NCBI GenBank assembly: GCA_007126515.1
Contig: SLBD01000099.1
Location: 1-42,774, forward strand
Length of the DNA stretch: 42,774 bases
Origin: Kiritimatiellia bacterium
GTDB lineage: Bacteria; Verrucomicrobiota; Kiritimatiellia; SLAD01
Direction: 5' to 3'
Shown here: positions 10,321-19,733 of the stretch, piece after piece
Position numbering within the stretch: the first letter of the stretch is position 1
Layout of the letters: each line of letters begins with the position of its first letter
The notes under the pieces: model-generated
Seen by the model: the letters and a program-made list of their open reading frames with translations, nothing else
Database searches by the model: none
What the model was told of the DNA's origin: nothing
Program-made: the position numbers and the translations under genes

Positions 10321-10338
10321 AATAGCTTATACGCTATT
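10321..10338. repeat. Related palindrome AATAGCTTATACGCTATT
   Basis: AATAGC/GCTATT arms; shares ATAGCTTATA with the element at 10280; overlaps the stop codon of the minus-strand gene. Confidence 0.7.
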
Positions 10339-11050
10339 ACGGCGCAGATTGGTAGGCGGCTTTGAGTCGATTGAATTCCTCGACCACTGCTTCCATGATG
10401 GCGGGGTCGTAGGGTCGAACACCGCTAATGATGAGGCGCTTGGAGCCCACACCCAATTGAGTGCCATCTTTCCGCATGGTGAATTCCAAATCGGCGTCCG
10501 CTCTTTTCCCGTCCACGAGCAAATTCGATCCGCTGAACTCGAGCTCCATATTGGCAACATCCAGCCGATCCAGTGAGTAGTCCATGCGATCATAGATGAC
10601 CAGCGGGCGCTGGGGATTGAACATGACTCCGTGAGCTTCCATGAGCGGTTTCAAATAGTGCGGGAAATTTAGACCGGAAAAAGATACGTACCGATGAGTG
10701 AAATCATTGATGGCTAGAGCATCTCGCGTGCAATCGCCATCGCACGTGGCTTCCAAATAGACCTTGCCAGCACGATCTTCGACACAAATCTTGTTCTGCC
10801 CGTCATTGGTGAAAAGTATCGGCGTATCGCGACCCACCATGCGGTGGAATTGAAAGCTCATCCGCTGATACAAGCCAAAGCGATGGAGCACCAGAGCAAA
10901 AAGAAAGTCACCCGGAACACAAAACCGGCGCGCATCTGGGTCATGAATGGGATTCAAATCGCCGGCGATATCTTTTGCAAAATGGCTGGCTTGCTCCGGC
11001 GTAATCGAAATTAAGTCGCCATCTTCGCTGTAATATAACTCTAAATTCAT
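10337..11050 (-). CDS. DUF3581-like protein
   Basis: ISITPEQASHFAKDIAGDLNPIHDPDARRFCVPGDFLFALVLHRFGLYQRMSF resembles the DUF3581 N-terminal signature. Confidence 0.7.
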   Translation of the reverse strand: MNLELYYSEDGDLISITPEQASHFAKDIAGDLNPIHDPDARRFCVPGDFLFALVLHRFGLYQRMSFQFHRMVGRDTPILFTNDGQNKICVEDRAGKVYLEATCDGDCTRDALAINDFTHRYVSFSGLNFPHYLKPLMEAHGVMFNPQRPLVIYDRMDYSLDRLDVANMELEFSGSNLLVDGKRADADLEFTMRKDGTQLGVGSKRLIISGVRPYDPAIMEAVVEEFNRLKAAYQSAP

Positions 11051-11133
11051 ACTTTCCTAATCAAGCTGACTGAGATTAGTAGGTTTTTGCTTTCATTGTC
11101 TAGCCTTCAATACCATGTCGTAGCACTCGCTCG

Positions 11134-11556
11134 TCACTCTCCACGCGAATGATCAACTGGCTTGCGCAAAATCTTCTTCTCTCCTTGGTGCCGCTTGTCG
11201 TCGAGCATCCGAGCTTTTTGTCGCTGTGATCGACGCCGCTTCTGGCGTCGGATGCGTTCCCGCTCTTGTTGTTTCCGACTTCTCTCTCCTTCGACCTGTT
11301 CAGCGATGCGCTCGCATAGTTCACGCCGAGCAAGAAAGCGATTTAAGGATTGGGATCTCCCTCGCTGGCACTTAATTTCAATCCCACTGGGCGCGTGTAA
11401 TAGATATACGCAGGAAGATGTCTTATTGAGTTTTTGACCACCCCGTCCCGAGCCCTTGATGAACCGCTCTTCGATATCTGATTCGCGCACGTTCAGTTGC
11501 GCCATGCGTCGAAACAAGGCGGCTTCCTTTTCGGGGCTGACCTTGAAAAGAGGCAT
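11134..11556 (-). CDS. Peptide chain release factor-like protein (stand-alone GGQ domain)
   Basis: FIKGSGRGGQKLNKTSSCVYLLHAPSGIEIKCQRGRSQSLNRFLARREL followed by a very basic C-terminus. Confidence 0.88.
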   Translation of the reverse strand: MPLFKVSPEKEAALFRRMAQLNVRESDIEERFIKGSGRGGQKLNKTSSCVYLLHAPSGIEIKCQRGRSQSLNRFLARRELCERIAEQVEGERSRKQQERERIRRQKRRRSQRQKARMLDDKRHQGEKKILRKPVDHSRGE

Positions 11557-11586
11557 AACGAGAACATTCTCAAACGCAAACTGTCA

Positions 11587-12471
11587 TCAGGCCGGTTCCA
11601 GCCAATTTTCAAGAAATCCGCGAACCATGCGACCCGTGACCCAACGGCGGTAGTCCGCCGTTGAACGGATATCATCGATCGGCTGCACCTCTTCGGTGAC
11701 ACGCTTCTCTACTTCGGCGAGCGTCGATTCATTTAGAGGACGATTCAGCAACCACTCCTCGATTCCGGTCAGGCGCACACAGGTGGCTGCTACACTTCCG
11801 ATAGCTACCCGAAATGATTGGATTTGGCCATCGAGTACCTGTCCTCGACAACTTCCCATGACCTTGGAAATGGCTTGCGCACGACGCGGCCCCAGCTTTC
11901 GCCAATATTCGCGCGATTCTGCCGACTTTTTAGGCAGGTGAAAACGAATGATCAACTCATCGGGCTGCAGATCAATTTTACGATAGCCTTGCCAAAATTC
12001 GGTGACGGGGATTTCGCGCTCTCGCTCGCGATTGGCGACGACGACTCGACCCTCGGTAATCAACAGCGATGGAGCTAAATCTCCTGCGGGGCTGGCATTG
12101 GCTACACTGCCTCCCACGGTACCCATGGTCTGGATCTGAAAGCCGCCGACTGTGGTGGCCGCCTCCGCCAAAGAGGGTACGTGTTTTTGCACCAAATCGG
12201 AGCTACGCAGTTGCATGTGAGTAACACCTGATCCGATCACCAACTCATCGCCAGCCTCGGAAATCCCCATGAGTTCCGGAAGGCCTTTGACGCTTATGGA
12301 TCGCTCGGGGCGATTCACGACCCCCGACTCCCATTGCACCATTAAATCTGTACCCCCGGCTAAGGGTCGTCCCCGCGTCGATTCATCGGCCATGAGATCC
12401 AACGCTTCGGCCAAACTGGAAGGAAAGGCACAATCCATTTCCTCAAATGAAGTGGGTGTCTTCGTGCTCAC
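11587..12471 (-). CDS. Xanthine dehydrogenase family protein, FAD-binding (medium) subunit
   Basis: LAGGTDLMVQWESG, IQTMGTVGGSVANASPAGDLAPSLL motifs. Confidence 0.88.
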   Translation of the reverse strand: MSTKTPTSFEEMDCAFPSSLAEALDLMADESTRGRPLAGGTDLMVQWESGVVNRPERSISVKGLPELMGISEAGDELVIGSGVTHMQLRSSDLVQKHVPSLAEAATTVGGFQIQTMGTVGGSVANASPAGDLAPSLLITEGRVVVANREREREIPVTEFWQGYRKIDLQPDELIIRFHLPKKSAESREYWRKLGPRRAQAISKVMGSCRGQVLDGQIQSFRVAIGSVAATCVRLTGIEEWLLNRPLNESTLAEVEKRVTEEVQPIDDIRSTADYRRWVTGRMVRGFLENWLEPA

Positions 12472-12474
12472 AAT

Positions 12475-12963
12475 TTATCCTTTCGCTTCAACTGGCCATT
12501 GCTCCGCCGCAGACTGAATGGCTTCTACGATCTTGTCATACCCGGTACATCGACAAATGTTTCCGGCATGAGCTTCTCGAATTTGCGCGGCATCCGTGGT
12601 GGGGTTGCGCGATAACAAGGCGTACGAGGAGACAATCATCCCTGGGATGCAAAAGCCGCATTGCGCAGCTCCCTTCTCAATGTAGGCGGCCTGCAATACT
12701 TTGCCACCCAGCGTCTTTTCTAGACCTTCAACGGTGGTCACAGTCGCACCATCCGGGACTTGCCCCGCTGCCAGCAAGCAGGAGAGAACTGTTTCCCCAT
12801 TCACGATCACTGTGCAGGCTCCACACTCGCCTTCTCCACAGCCTTCTTTAGTTCCTTTCAGCTGTAAGTCTTCCCGCAGCACATCAAGAAAACGCCGCAT
12901 GGGAGGAACTTCGGCTTCGAGCTTTTCTCCATTGATGATCCAAGTACGCTTAATCTTCATCAT
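12475..12963 (-). CDS. Xanthine dehydrogenase family protein, (2Fe-2S)-binding small subunit
   Basis: GTKEGCGEGECGACTVIVNG and QCGFCIPGMIVSSYALL ... CRCTGYDKIVEAI. Confidence 0.95.
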   Translation of the reverse strand: MMKIKRTWIINGEKLEAEVPPMRRFLDVLREDLQLKGTKEGCGEGECGACTVIVNGETVLSCLLAAGQVPDGATVTTVEGLEKTLGGKVLQAAYIEKGAAQCGFCIPGMIVSSYALLSRNPTTDAAQIREAHAGNICRCTGYDKIVEAIQSAAEQWPVEAKG

Positions 12964-12973
12964 AGTGGCTCCC

Positions 12974-15292
12974 TTATGCCGTCAATCGTTGCGATCGCGA
13001 AAGTTCTTCAAACAGGCGTTCCGGTGTCAAAGGCAAATCACGCAGACGAACCCCCGAGGCGGCTTCCAACGCATTGGCAATAGCAGGTGCCAAGCCATCC
13101 ATGGGCGCTTCGCCAACCCCCTTAGCACCCGGTTGGCAGTGATCCCAAGGATACTCGACAAAATGCAAATCCATCTCAGGTCCATCGACAGAGGTTGGAA
13201 TCACATAGGTCTGCATGCGATCTGCGTCATATTTCCCGGCCTTGATCGCAAGCTTCTCCATCATTGCATATCCCAATGCCTGGATGAGCCCCCCCTGCAC
13301 CTGCCCCATGGCCAATACGGGATTCAAAATGCGGCCAATGTCAAAGAAAGCGGTCACTTTGGTGACGCGGAATTCACAGGTCAACGTATCCACTTCGACT
13401 TCCGCCACATTACATCCCCACGCATAAGCGGGATACGCATCGCCAACAAAGTTTTCTTGATCCCATTTGACATAGTCTGGCAGCTTGAACTGATCATAGA
13501 CTCTGAACGGCCCGTGACTGGCAAGATAAGCGGCGGCCCCTTCGACGAAAGGAATGCTGCGATTGTCGTACTCCGCACGGAATTGATTTTCAACCAGTTC
13601 CGTGGGTTGTCCGTCGAACAACGTCTCTGAGACAAATGATTCAAGATCCGCTTTCATCTTTTGTCCCGCACTGTAGATAGTGCTGCCCACAACCATGGCC
13701 GTTCGTGAAGCGACAGTGGGGCCGCTGTCCGGGACTTTGAAGGTATCTGGCATTGGATAATCTACGTGAGTGACATCAATGCCCAGTGCATCTGCGGCTA
13801 CTTGTGGCAAGATCGTGCCGGTCCCCTGCCCCATTTCCGTTGAGCTGACGCGCACATTGACAATCGGAGTGCCATCTGCTCGCGTCTCAAGGTCCAACGC
13901 CACCTTGGATTTCATCCGAGCTTCGCCGTCGCCAGTAAATCCTGATCCATGCGCGAAGAACGATAATCCAATCCCGTACCAGAGTCGTTCTCCAGATTTA
14001 CCGCGACTACATTGTTGCCATTTTTCCGCAAACTGGCAGCGTTCCAATGTTTTCTCCAGGACTTCAGGCGATCCAACACTGTCCCGCAATAAGCCGCCAG
14101 TGGGAGTCACGTCCCCTTCGTGCAGGCAGTTCTTCAGTCGAAACGCATCGGGTGTCATACCGCAGGCTGCGGCTAGCTCGTCAATCAGTGATTCCCATGC
14201 CCACAAGGCTTGTGGAGCACCAAATCCGCGGAACGCGCCGTTGGGGAACGTATTTGTCCGATACACATGTCCGTCAATCGAGACATTCTCACAACGGTAT
14301 CCCATGGCTGCATGTAAGATCCCTCGATACATGACCACAGGACTCAGAGTTGTGTAGGCTCCGCCGTCGAGGACAAAGTCACATTCGATGGCACGAATCG
14401 TCCCGTCCTTCATCACTCCAACGCGATAATGCGACCACGAAGGATGTCTTTTGGTCGAATAGAGGATGTCTTGGTTCCGGTCATAAATCATTTTAATGGG
14501 GCGCTTGGTCTTTAGGGCAAGCAATGCACAATAGCCCGCAATTAAGGTGGGAAATTCTTCTTTTCCTCCGAAAGCCCCCCCGACGGCCGACTGTTTAACG
14601 CGCAGTTTTTCAGGCGGAATATCCAGCGTCTCGCATAGTTCAGGGTTGATATAGTACGGACACTGCATACTGCCGTGAATAAACATAGTGCCGTCCCGCT
14701 CCGGGATCGCCACCATCCCCTGGGGCTCGATGTAGAGCTGCTCTTGATGCCCAGCTGTATATTCACGCTCAAGCACGATGTCGGCATCCTTCAAGGCGCT
14801 AGCGGCATCGCCTTTGCGGATCGTTTGACCCGACAGTTTATGCAGCTTGGCCGGATCCTCTTTGTAGACGGCGACCATTTCTTGTAGAGTCAGCAAGGCG
14901 GGACGCTCTTCCACATCCACCTTGAAGTGAGCGGCGGCCTGCTTGGCTACATGCAAACTGGGAGCCGCCACTAGAGCAAGCGGCTCGCCCAAATACTGAA
15001 TCTCATCATGAGCGATGAAGGGCATATCCCGCCCCATCATATCGACGATATTGTTTCCAGGAATGTCTTCAGGAGTTACAACCGCGACTTGCGACCAATC
15101 AAATGCGGGATCGCGAGATAAAGATTTCAATTTCCCGCAGGCAACAGGAGCGCGGACGACAGCGCCGTACCATGTGTCGGGAACATGGAAATCATCGGCA
15201 TACTCGGCTTTACCACTGACCTTGTCGGCGGCATCCAGCCGGGGTATCCCTTGCCCAATGACTCGATACGCTCCTCGCTCTTGAACTGTCAT
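12974..15292 (-). CDS. Xanthine dehydrogenase family protein, molybdopterin-binding large subunit
   Basis: VGGAFGGKEEFPT, GAFRGFGAPQALWAWESLIDELA, and catalytic-Glu motif KGVGEAPM. Confidence 0.93.
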   Translation of the reverse strand: MTVQERGAYRVIGQGIPRLDAADKVSGKAEYADDFHVPDTWYGAVVRAPVACGKLKSLSRDPAFDWSQVAVVTPEDIPGNNIVDMMGRDMPFIAHDEIQYLGEPLALVAAPSLHVAKQAAAHFKVDVEERPALLTLQEMVAVYKEDPAKLHKLSGQTIRKGDAASALKDADIVLEREYTAGHQEQLYIEPQGMVAIPERDGTMFIHGSMQCPYYINPELCETLDIPPEKLRVKQSAVGGAFGGKEEFPTLIAGYCALLALKTKRPIKMIYDRNQDILYSTKRHPSWSHYRVGVMKDGTIRAIECDFVLDGGAYTTLSPVVMYRGILHAAMGYRCENVSIDGHVYRTNTFPNGAFRGFGAPQALWAWESLIDELAAACGMTPDAFRLKNCLHEGDVTPTGGLLRDSVGSPEVLEKTLERCQFAEKWQQCSRGKSGERLWYGIGLSFFAHGSGFTGDGEARMKSKVALDLETRADGTPIVNVRVSSTEMGQGTGTILPQVAADALGIDVTHVDYPMPDTFKVPDSGPTVASRTAMVVGSTIYSAGQKMKADLESFVSETLFDGQPTELVENQFRAEYDNRSIPFVEGAAAYLASHGPFRVYDQFKLPDYVKWDQENFVGDAYPAYAWGCNVAEVEVDTLTCEFRVTKVTAFFDIGRILNPVLAMGQVQGGLIQALGYAMMEKLAIKAGKYDADRMQTYVIPTSVDGPEMDLHFVEYPWDHCQPGAKGVGEAPMDGLAPAIANALEAASGVRLRDLPLTPERLFEELSRSQRLTA

Positions 15293-15402
15293 TGCCTCTC
15301 TCCTGTCATCGTTCTATGTCTCAGTTCCATGACTCAATCGTCTATGTATCAAGGGGAAAATATGACACAGGTCTACGGGCACCGCAACAGGTTTTCGGAC
15401 GT

Positions 15403-15780
15403 TTACCGATTCCAAAGCATTAACTCCACGGGGGGGCCATCCTGTGGATGGCGCAATCGATGCAAGGACGCAGCAATGGATTGCTCTTCCACATCGACCT
15501 CAATGCTCTCAGATTGAAGTGACCAAGGCGCCACCGACTCAGTAAAGTCGTCGAGCCTCTCCTGCCAGTGCGCAACCGCCATTGTCTGCAAATGAACCGC
15601 TGACGCTCGGGCCGCATCCGAATAACGCTCGGCGCGAAGGGACAAGAAGAGGGCTTGTCCCACAGCCACGGCAAAGAATCCGAGAATGAGCAGGGAAACA
15701 AGAACTTCTACAAACGTAAATCCCGCCTCAGGAGAACTCTCGGCCACCCTATAAATGGGCGCTGGAAATTTCTGCCGCAT
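15403..15780 (-). CDS. Prepilin-type N-terminal cleavage/methylation protein (GspI/PilV-like pseudopilin)
   Basis: EAGFTFVEVLVSLLILGFFAVAVGQA prepilin motif; start MRQKFPAP at 15780 preferred over the longer ORF. Confidence 0.75.
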   Translation of the reverse strand: MRQKFPAPIYRVAESSPEAGFTFVEVLVSLLILGFFAVAVGQALFLSLRAERYSDAARASAVHLQTMAVAHWQERLDDFTESVAPWSLQSESIEVDVEEQSIAASLHRLRHPQDGPPVELMLWNR

Positions 15781-16204
15781 GACCGGTGCCCCCGGGTTCG
15801 CCGTCGCTACCGTAGGAAATAATCTCGAATCGTTCCCCCGATCGTCCCGGTATAAGGAAGATGTATTCATTCCCCCAAGGATCCACAGGGATGCGGTTGC
15901 GACCCAAGTAGCCTCCCTCAGGAAAGTCACGAGGTACGGGAGGACGCGTGGGTCGCTGAACCAACGCCTCTAATCCCTGTTCCTGTGTGGGGAAACGGCC
16001 GTGATCCGCGTAAAAAGCATACAGAGCTTGCTCGAGTACGCCGATCTGTAGAATTGCCGTATTGACGCGCGATTCGCTGACATGTCTGACAACGTTCACA
16101 GTGACAATGCCAGCCAACCCCATAATGATCACCATCACGACAAGGACCTCAATGAGAGTGAATCCTTGGCATTTGCGGTCAGATGTATTGATCGGTTCTT
16201 TCAT
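15749..16204 (-). CDS. gspG: Type II secretion major pseudopilin GspG
   Basis: QGFTLIEVLVVMVIIMGLAGIV ... FYADHGRFPTQEQGLEALVQRP ... PVDPWGNEYIFLIPG ... SYGSDGEPGG; start MKEPINTSD at 16204. Confidence 0.93.
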   Translation of the reverse strand: MKEPINTSDRKCQGFTLIEVLVVMVIIMGLAGIVTVNVVRHVSESRVNTAILQIGVLEQALYAFYADHGRFPTQEQGLEALVQRPTRPPVPRDFPEGGYLGRNRIPVDPWGNEYIFLIPGRSGERFEIISYGSDGEPGGTGHAAEISSAHL

Positions 16205-16221
16205 GTCCAATATCACTTGCG

Positions 16222-17154
16222 TTACTGCATAAACCATTCAATGGTACGGCTCAAACCTTCTTGCAACTCTACGCGTGGTTCCCAGTTTAGCAACGTTCGG
16301 GCTCGACTGGAATCGGCCTGAGAATCACGCACGTCTCCTTCCCGAGAGGGTTCGTGCACGGGGGCGATCTCTTTATTCATGAGCGAGCCGATTTGATTCG
16401 CAAGATCTTTGATGGACAACCGGTTTCCCCAGGCCAAGTTGAAAACCCCTCCCGCCGCTTCATCACCTGCCTCAAGACAACATAGATTTCCAGCCACAAC
16501 ATCATCCACAAATGTGAAGTCGCGCGTTTGCTCCCCATCGCCATGAATCGTTGGGGGCTGGTCCTGTTTAAATGCATTGATGAATAATGGGATCACGGCA
16601 GCATAGTGTGACGCCGGATCTTGGCGCGGACCGAACACATTGAAATACCTCAAGGAAAAGGTCTTCAGACCATATAGCTCAGTAAAAATCCGGGCATAGT
16701 GCTCTCCTGCCAGTTTCGACAGCGCATATGGAGAAAGAGGCTCAGGACGCATATCCTCCTGTTTAGGCAAAACCGGGGTGTTGCCATACACAGATGAAGA
16801 AGAGCTCAATACAAACCGTTCAACACCTGCTTCACGAGCTGCAAGTAACAGATTCAAGGTCCCACTGACATTCACTTCGTGTGTGCTTAGTGGATCTTGA
16901 ACCGAGCGGGCTACCGAAGGTAATGCGCCGAAATGGAATATGGCTTGAACTCCCAAGCAGGCATTGAACAAGGCATCGGGGTCTCGCAAATCTCCCACTT
17001 GCAGATCGATATCATCTTTGATCTCAGCGACATTATCATGGCGGCCGGTGGAAAAATTGTCGAGTACACGGACAGATTTCCCCCTCTCCAACAATGCCCG
17101 AACCAAATTGGATCCGATGAATCCTGCTCCTCCCGTAACTAAACAATCAGCCAT
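16222..17154 (-). CDS. NAD-dependent nucleotide-sugar epimerase/dehydratase (extended SDR)
   Basis: VTGGAGFIGSNLVRALLERG, SSSSVYGN, YALSKLAGE, LRYFNVFGPRQDP. Confidence 0.9.
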   Translation of the reverse strand: MADCLVTGGAGFIGSNLVRALLERGKSVRVLDNFSTGRHDNVAEIKDDIDLQVGDLRDPDALFNACLGVQAIFHFGALPSVARSVQDPLSTHEVNVSGTLNLLLAAREAGVERFVLSSSSSVYGNTPVLPKQEDMRPEPLSPYALSKLAGEHYARIFTELYGLKTFSLRYFNVFGPRQDPASHYAAVIPLFINAFKQDQPPTIHGDGEQTRDFTFVDDVVAGNLCCLEAGDEAAGGVFNLAWGNRLSIKDLANQIGSLMNKEIAPVHEPSREGDVRDSQADSSRARTLLNWEPRVELQEGLSRTIEWFMQ

Positions 17155-17175
17155 TTCGACTCCTTCTTACACAAC

Positions 17176-19572
17176 TCATCCACCTAATCGAAGCTCCAGT
17201 CGAGGCAGCGCCAGCAAAGCGACATGCGCCCACACCCGCCATTCCTCATCATCCCCTTCTGTCAAACGTCCTCGAACCCCAACACCCAGGACCGTACAAT
17301 CGAAGCGGCGCTGAACAAGATATCGCTGTTCCTCTAAATCACCCTCTTCCAAATCAAATCGCCAATAGGCTTGGTAAGACCACTGGCCGCGCGGAAAGAG
17401 TACAAGATCCGCTTGCGCCGTTTGTCGTCGATCCCGGTTGTATCGGTATTCCAATCCTAAACTGCTGCGATCCTGTGCAAAAAAGCGTACACGGGTATTA
17501 AATAAGCGCATCTCATTATCGTACCAGTCATACGCGCCATCAAAATCTATATTGACCCAGTCAGCCAAACGCAAGCGGGCATTATAAAATAAGTCATCAA
17601 AATCCTCCTCGCCTTTTTCAGGATCGAGTCGGAAAAACGTAAACGTCTCGACATCGAGAAAGTCATGAACTCGCTGTCCTCGGCGGGCATGCTGATCCAT
17701 CATCTCTAACTCAGTATCTGTCCACTCGTCACCAATCGATCCCATCGGACGTGTGGCGCCTTGCTGCCGGCGGGTTTGCAGCTTATTCCTCACTCCCAAT
17801 CGAATATCATGCCGCTTATCCAGCCGGTCGATGGCATCAAATTGGTACAAATCATCGGGACGAAGGTTGGGTTCTGGAACCCATGTATAGCGAGCAGACG
17901 GCTCAACAATATGGCGCAAGCCCGTCCCGAGATAATTCGGATACTCATTCAGCACGCGAAACGCCTTAAAGGAGCTATCGACCCCAAATTCAAAAAGACT
18001 ACGAAACTCTGCTCCACCATCTTCGAAGAAGGTTGTAACCTCTTCCTCAAACACAAACAGTCCTTGTTCATCCAAGATCAATTCGCCGTCCTCATCAAAC
18101 TGGGGAATGATATCCGTGATTGTGGTTTGTTGCGGCGCGGCGGAGTACCATGTACCGCGATAAGAAGCGCGAGGAATGACATTCAGAAAGCCAGCCATTC
18201 GAGTGGGGAAAAGAATGGTATGTAACGTATCGGCTCGCAAGGAATCGTAGTCTTCCAATTCTGCGAACTCAGGGAAGACACGCTCTAAATTGCTGCCCCG
18301 GTGTTCGCTCTCATAAAAGAAACCCGTCTCGCCTATCTCTTGTCGAAATATATCCAGAGAAAGCTCCGGCAGCCGATTCACATTCTCATAAAAATCATTG
18401 AGGCGGAAATTAAACAGGATGCCTGCGTTAAAATTATCGCCTCGATGCGTAAGCGCCGCTCTGTTGGCCGGTTGGACATTGCGTCGAAATTCACGATCAA
18501 AGAAGTCTTCCAGCATGAACGGATCGCTGACATAATTGACATCAGCCAACAGCAAATTTCGCTCTGCGAATCGTTGCGAATGTTGAAAGCCAATCCAATA
18601 CCGATCACTGTCGACTAGGCCTTCTCGAATCAGAGCTTGCCTCTCAGAGCGAATCGGACGGTCATCATTTGCATAATACGCTTGAAATCGCCCTCGCATG
18701 CCCTGCTCGGGCACGTCCCATCGAAATCGCTGCCCTCCAGCCAGTCCCCGCTTACTACGATAATCGAACAGGGTGGATGACTGAACGCCGGGAATCGGCG
18801 AAAAGTTATAGGACGTGAGCAAGAACGCCCCCATGCGGCTGCTGTACCCAGGCACAAATTGCCAATTGCTGTCACGGTTAAAATCACGTTTGAGAAAGGG
18901 TGTGTAGAAAATCGGGATACCATACAACTGTGCAACGGCATGACGCGCTCTCAGGACATGACCGTCCGTAATGGTTGCGCGACGAGCCCTCACAACAAAC
19001 TCTTGACGTTCATCCACACTGCAGGTTGTTACACGGGCGCTTTGCAACTCGATCAGCGACGGCGATACCTGTCGCGACTCGCGAGCGGTAACATAGAACG
19101 GATCATAAAATAGCAAGAATTCACCAAAATCACCTTGGCGCGTACGAAAATTGTAGCTTAACTCCTCGCCTTCCCATGTCCGATCACCACGCCTCATGGT
19201 GATGTTACCTTGCGCCCTCGCCTCCTGCGATTCCATATCGAATTCGACAAAGTCAGCGCGCAGGACGTCTATACCTTGCTGGATTAAGACATTTCCAATG
19301 GCTGTCATGATCCTGCGGTCTGAATCAAACTCAAGGCGATCCGCATCGATTTCAACCCGCCCTTGTTGCTGCTCGGGGGCGACCTGCGTTTCTCGTCCGC
19401 TCGCAACCGTTGCGGGGCTGGGCGAGAGCCTGCCACGTGGAACCGGTTGTTGTTGCGGAGGAGGTTGTGCTTCGTCCGCAGTACGGCGCAAGTATTGTGC
19501 TTCAACGCCTCGGTATAACAGGCAGCCCCATACGATGAGCACAATTTGAAGATATCGATTCATCCGTCGCAT
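17176..19572 (-). CDS. lptD: LPS-assembly protein LptD (OstA)
   Basis: N-terminal OstA region (IDADRLEFDSDRRIMTAIGNVLIQQGIDVLRADFVEFD), YYLYGIPIFYTPF-like motif (QLYGIPIFYTPFLKRD), long C-terminal beta-barrel-like region. Confidence 0.85.
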   Translation of the reverse strand: MRRMNRYLQIVLIVWGCLLYRGVEAQYLRRTADEAQPPPQQQPVPRGRLSPSPATVASGRETQVAPEQQQGRVEIDADRLEFDSDRRIMTAIGNVLIQQGIDVLRADFVEFDMESQEARAQGNITMRRGDRTWEGEELSYNFRTRQGDFGEFLLFYDPFYVTARESRQVSPSLIELQSARVTTCSVDERQEFVVRARRATITDGHVLRARHAVAQLYGIPIFYTPFLKRDFNRDSNWQFVPGYSSRMGAFLLTSYNFSPIPGVQSSTLFDYRSKRGLAGGQRFRWDVPEQGMRGRFQAYYANDDRPIRSERQALIREGLVDSDRYWIGFQHSQRFAERNLLLADVNYVSDPFMLEDFFDREFRRNVQPANRAALTHRGDNFNAGILFNFRLNDFYENVNRLPELSLDIFRQEIGETGFFYESEHRGSNLERVFPEFAELEDYDSLRADTLHTILFPTRMAGFLNVIPRASYRGTWYSAAPQQTTITDIIPQFDEDGELILDEQGLFVFEEEVTTFFEDGGAEFRSLFEFGVDSSFKAFRVLNEYPNYLGTGLRHIVEPSARYTWVPEPNLRPDDLYQFDAIDRLDKRHDIRLGVRNKLQTRRQQGATRPMGSIGDEWTDTELEMMDQHARRGQRVHDFLDVETFTFFRLDPEKGEEDFDDLFYNARLRLADWVNIDFDGAYDWYDNEMRLFNTRVRFFAQDRSSLGLEYRYNRDRRQTAQADLVLFPRGQWSYQAYWRFDLEEGDLEEQRYLVQRRFDCTVLGVGVRGRLTEGDDEEWRVWAHVALLALPRLELRLGG

Positions 19573-19696
19573 AAAGATTCTCTTTTTCGATCCATGTGGC
19601 CACACAGTATTCAGCCACTAGAATGCCATTGGCGTTGCACGATAACACACGCACTTTGGCAACTCCAAGCGCTATGTGATGGGCTCATGAAAAGCA

Positions 19697-19717
19697 GGGG
19701 CAACTGCGATTTGCCCC
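19697..19717 (-). terminator. Possible rho-independent terminator downstream of the DUF1343 gene
   Basis: GGGGCAA-(7)-TTGCCCC inverted repeat followed on the minus strand by TGCTTTTC. Confidence 0.45.
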
Positions 19718-19733
19718 AAACGACGTCGGGTCT

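Noticed and set aside
12701-13630. 309-aa plus-strand ORF
   Set aside because: Antisense to the well-supported 2Fe-2S and molybdopterin subunit genes, with no recognisable domain.
19606-19733. Possible tRNA or small RNA in the gap upstream of lptD
   Set aside because: No cloverleaf or T-loop signature found; only the short terminator-like hairpin at 19697-19717 is supportable.
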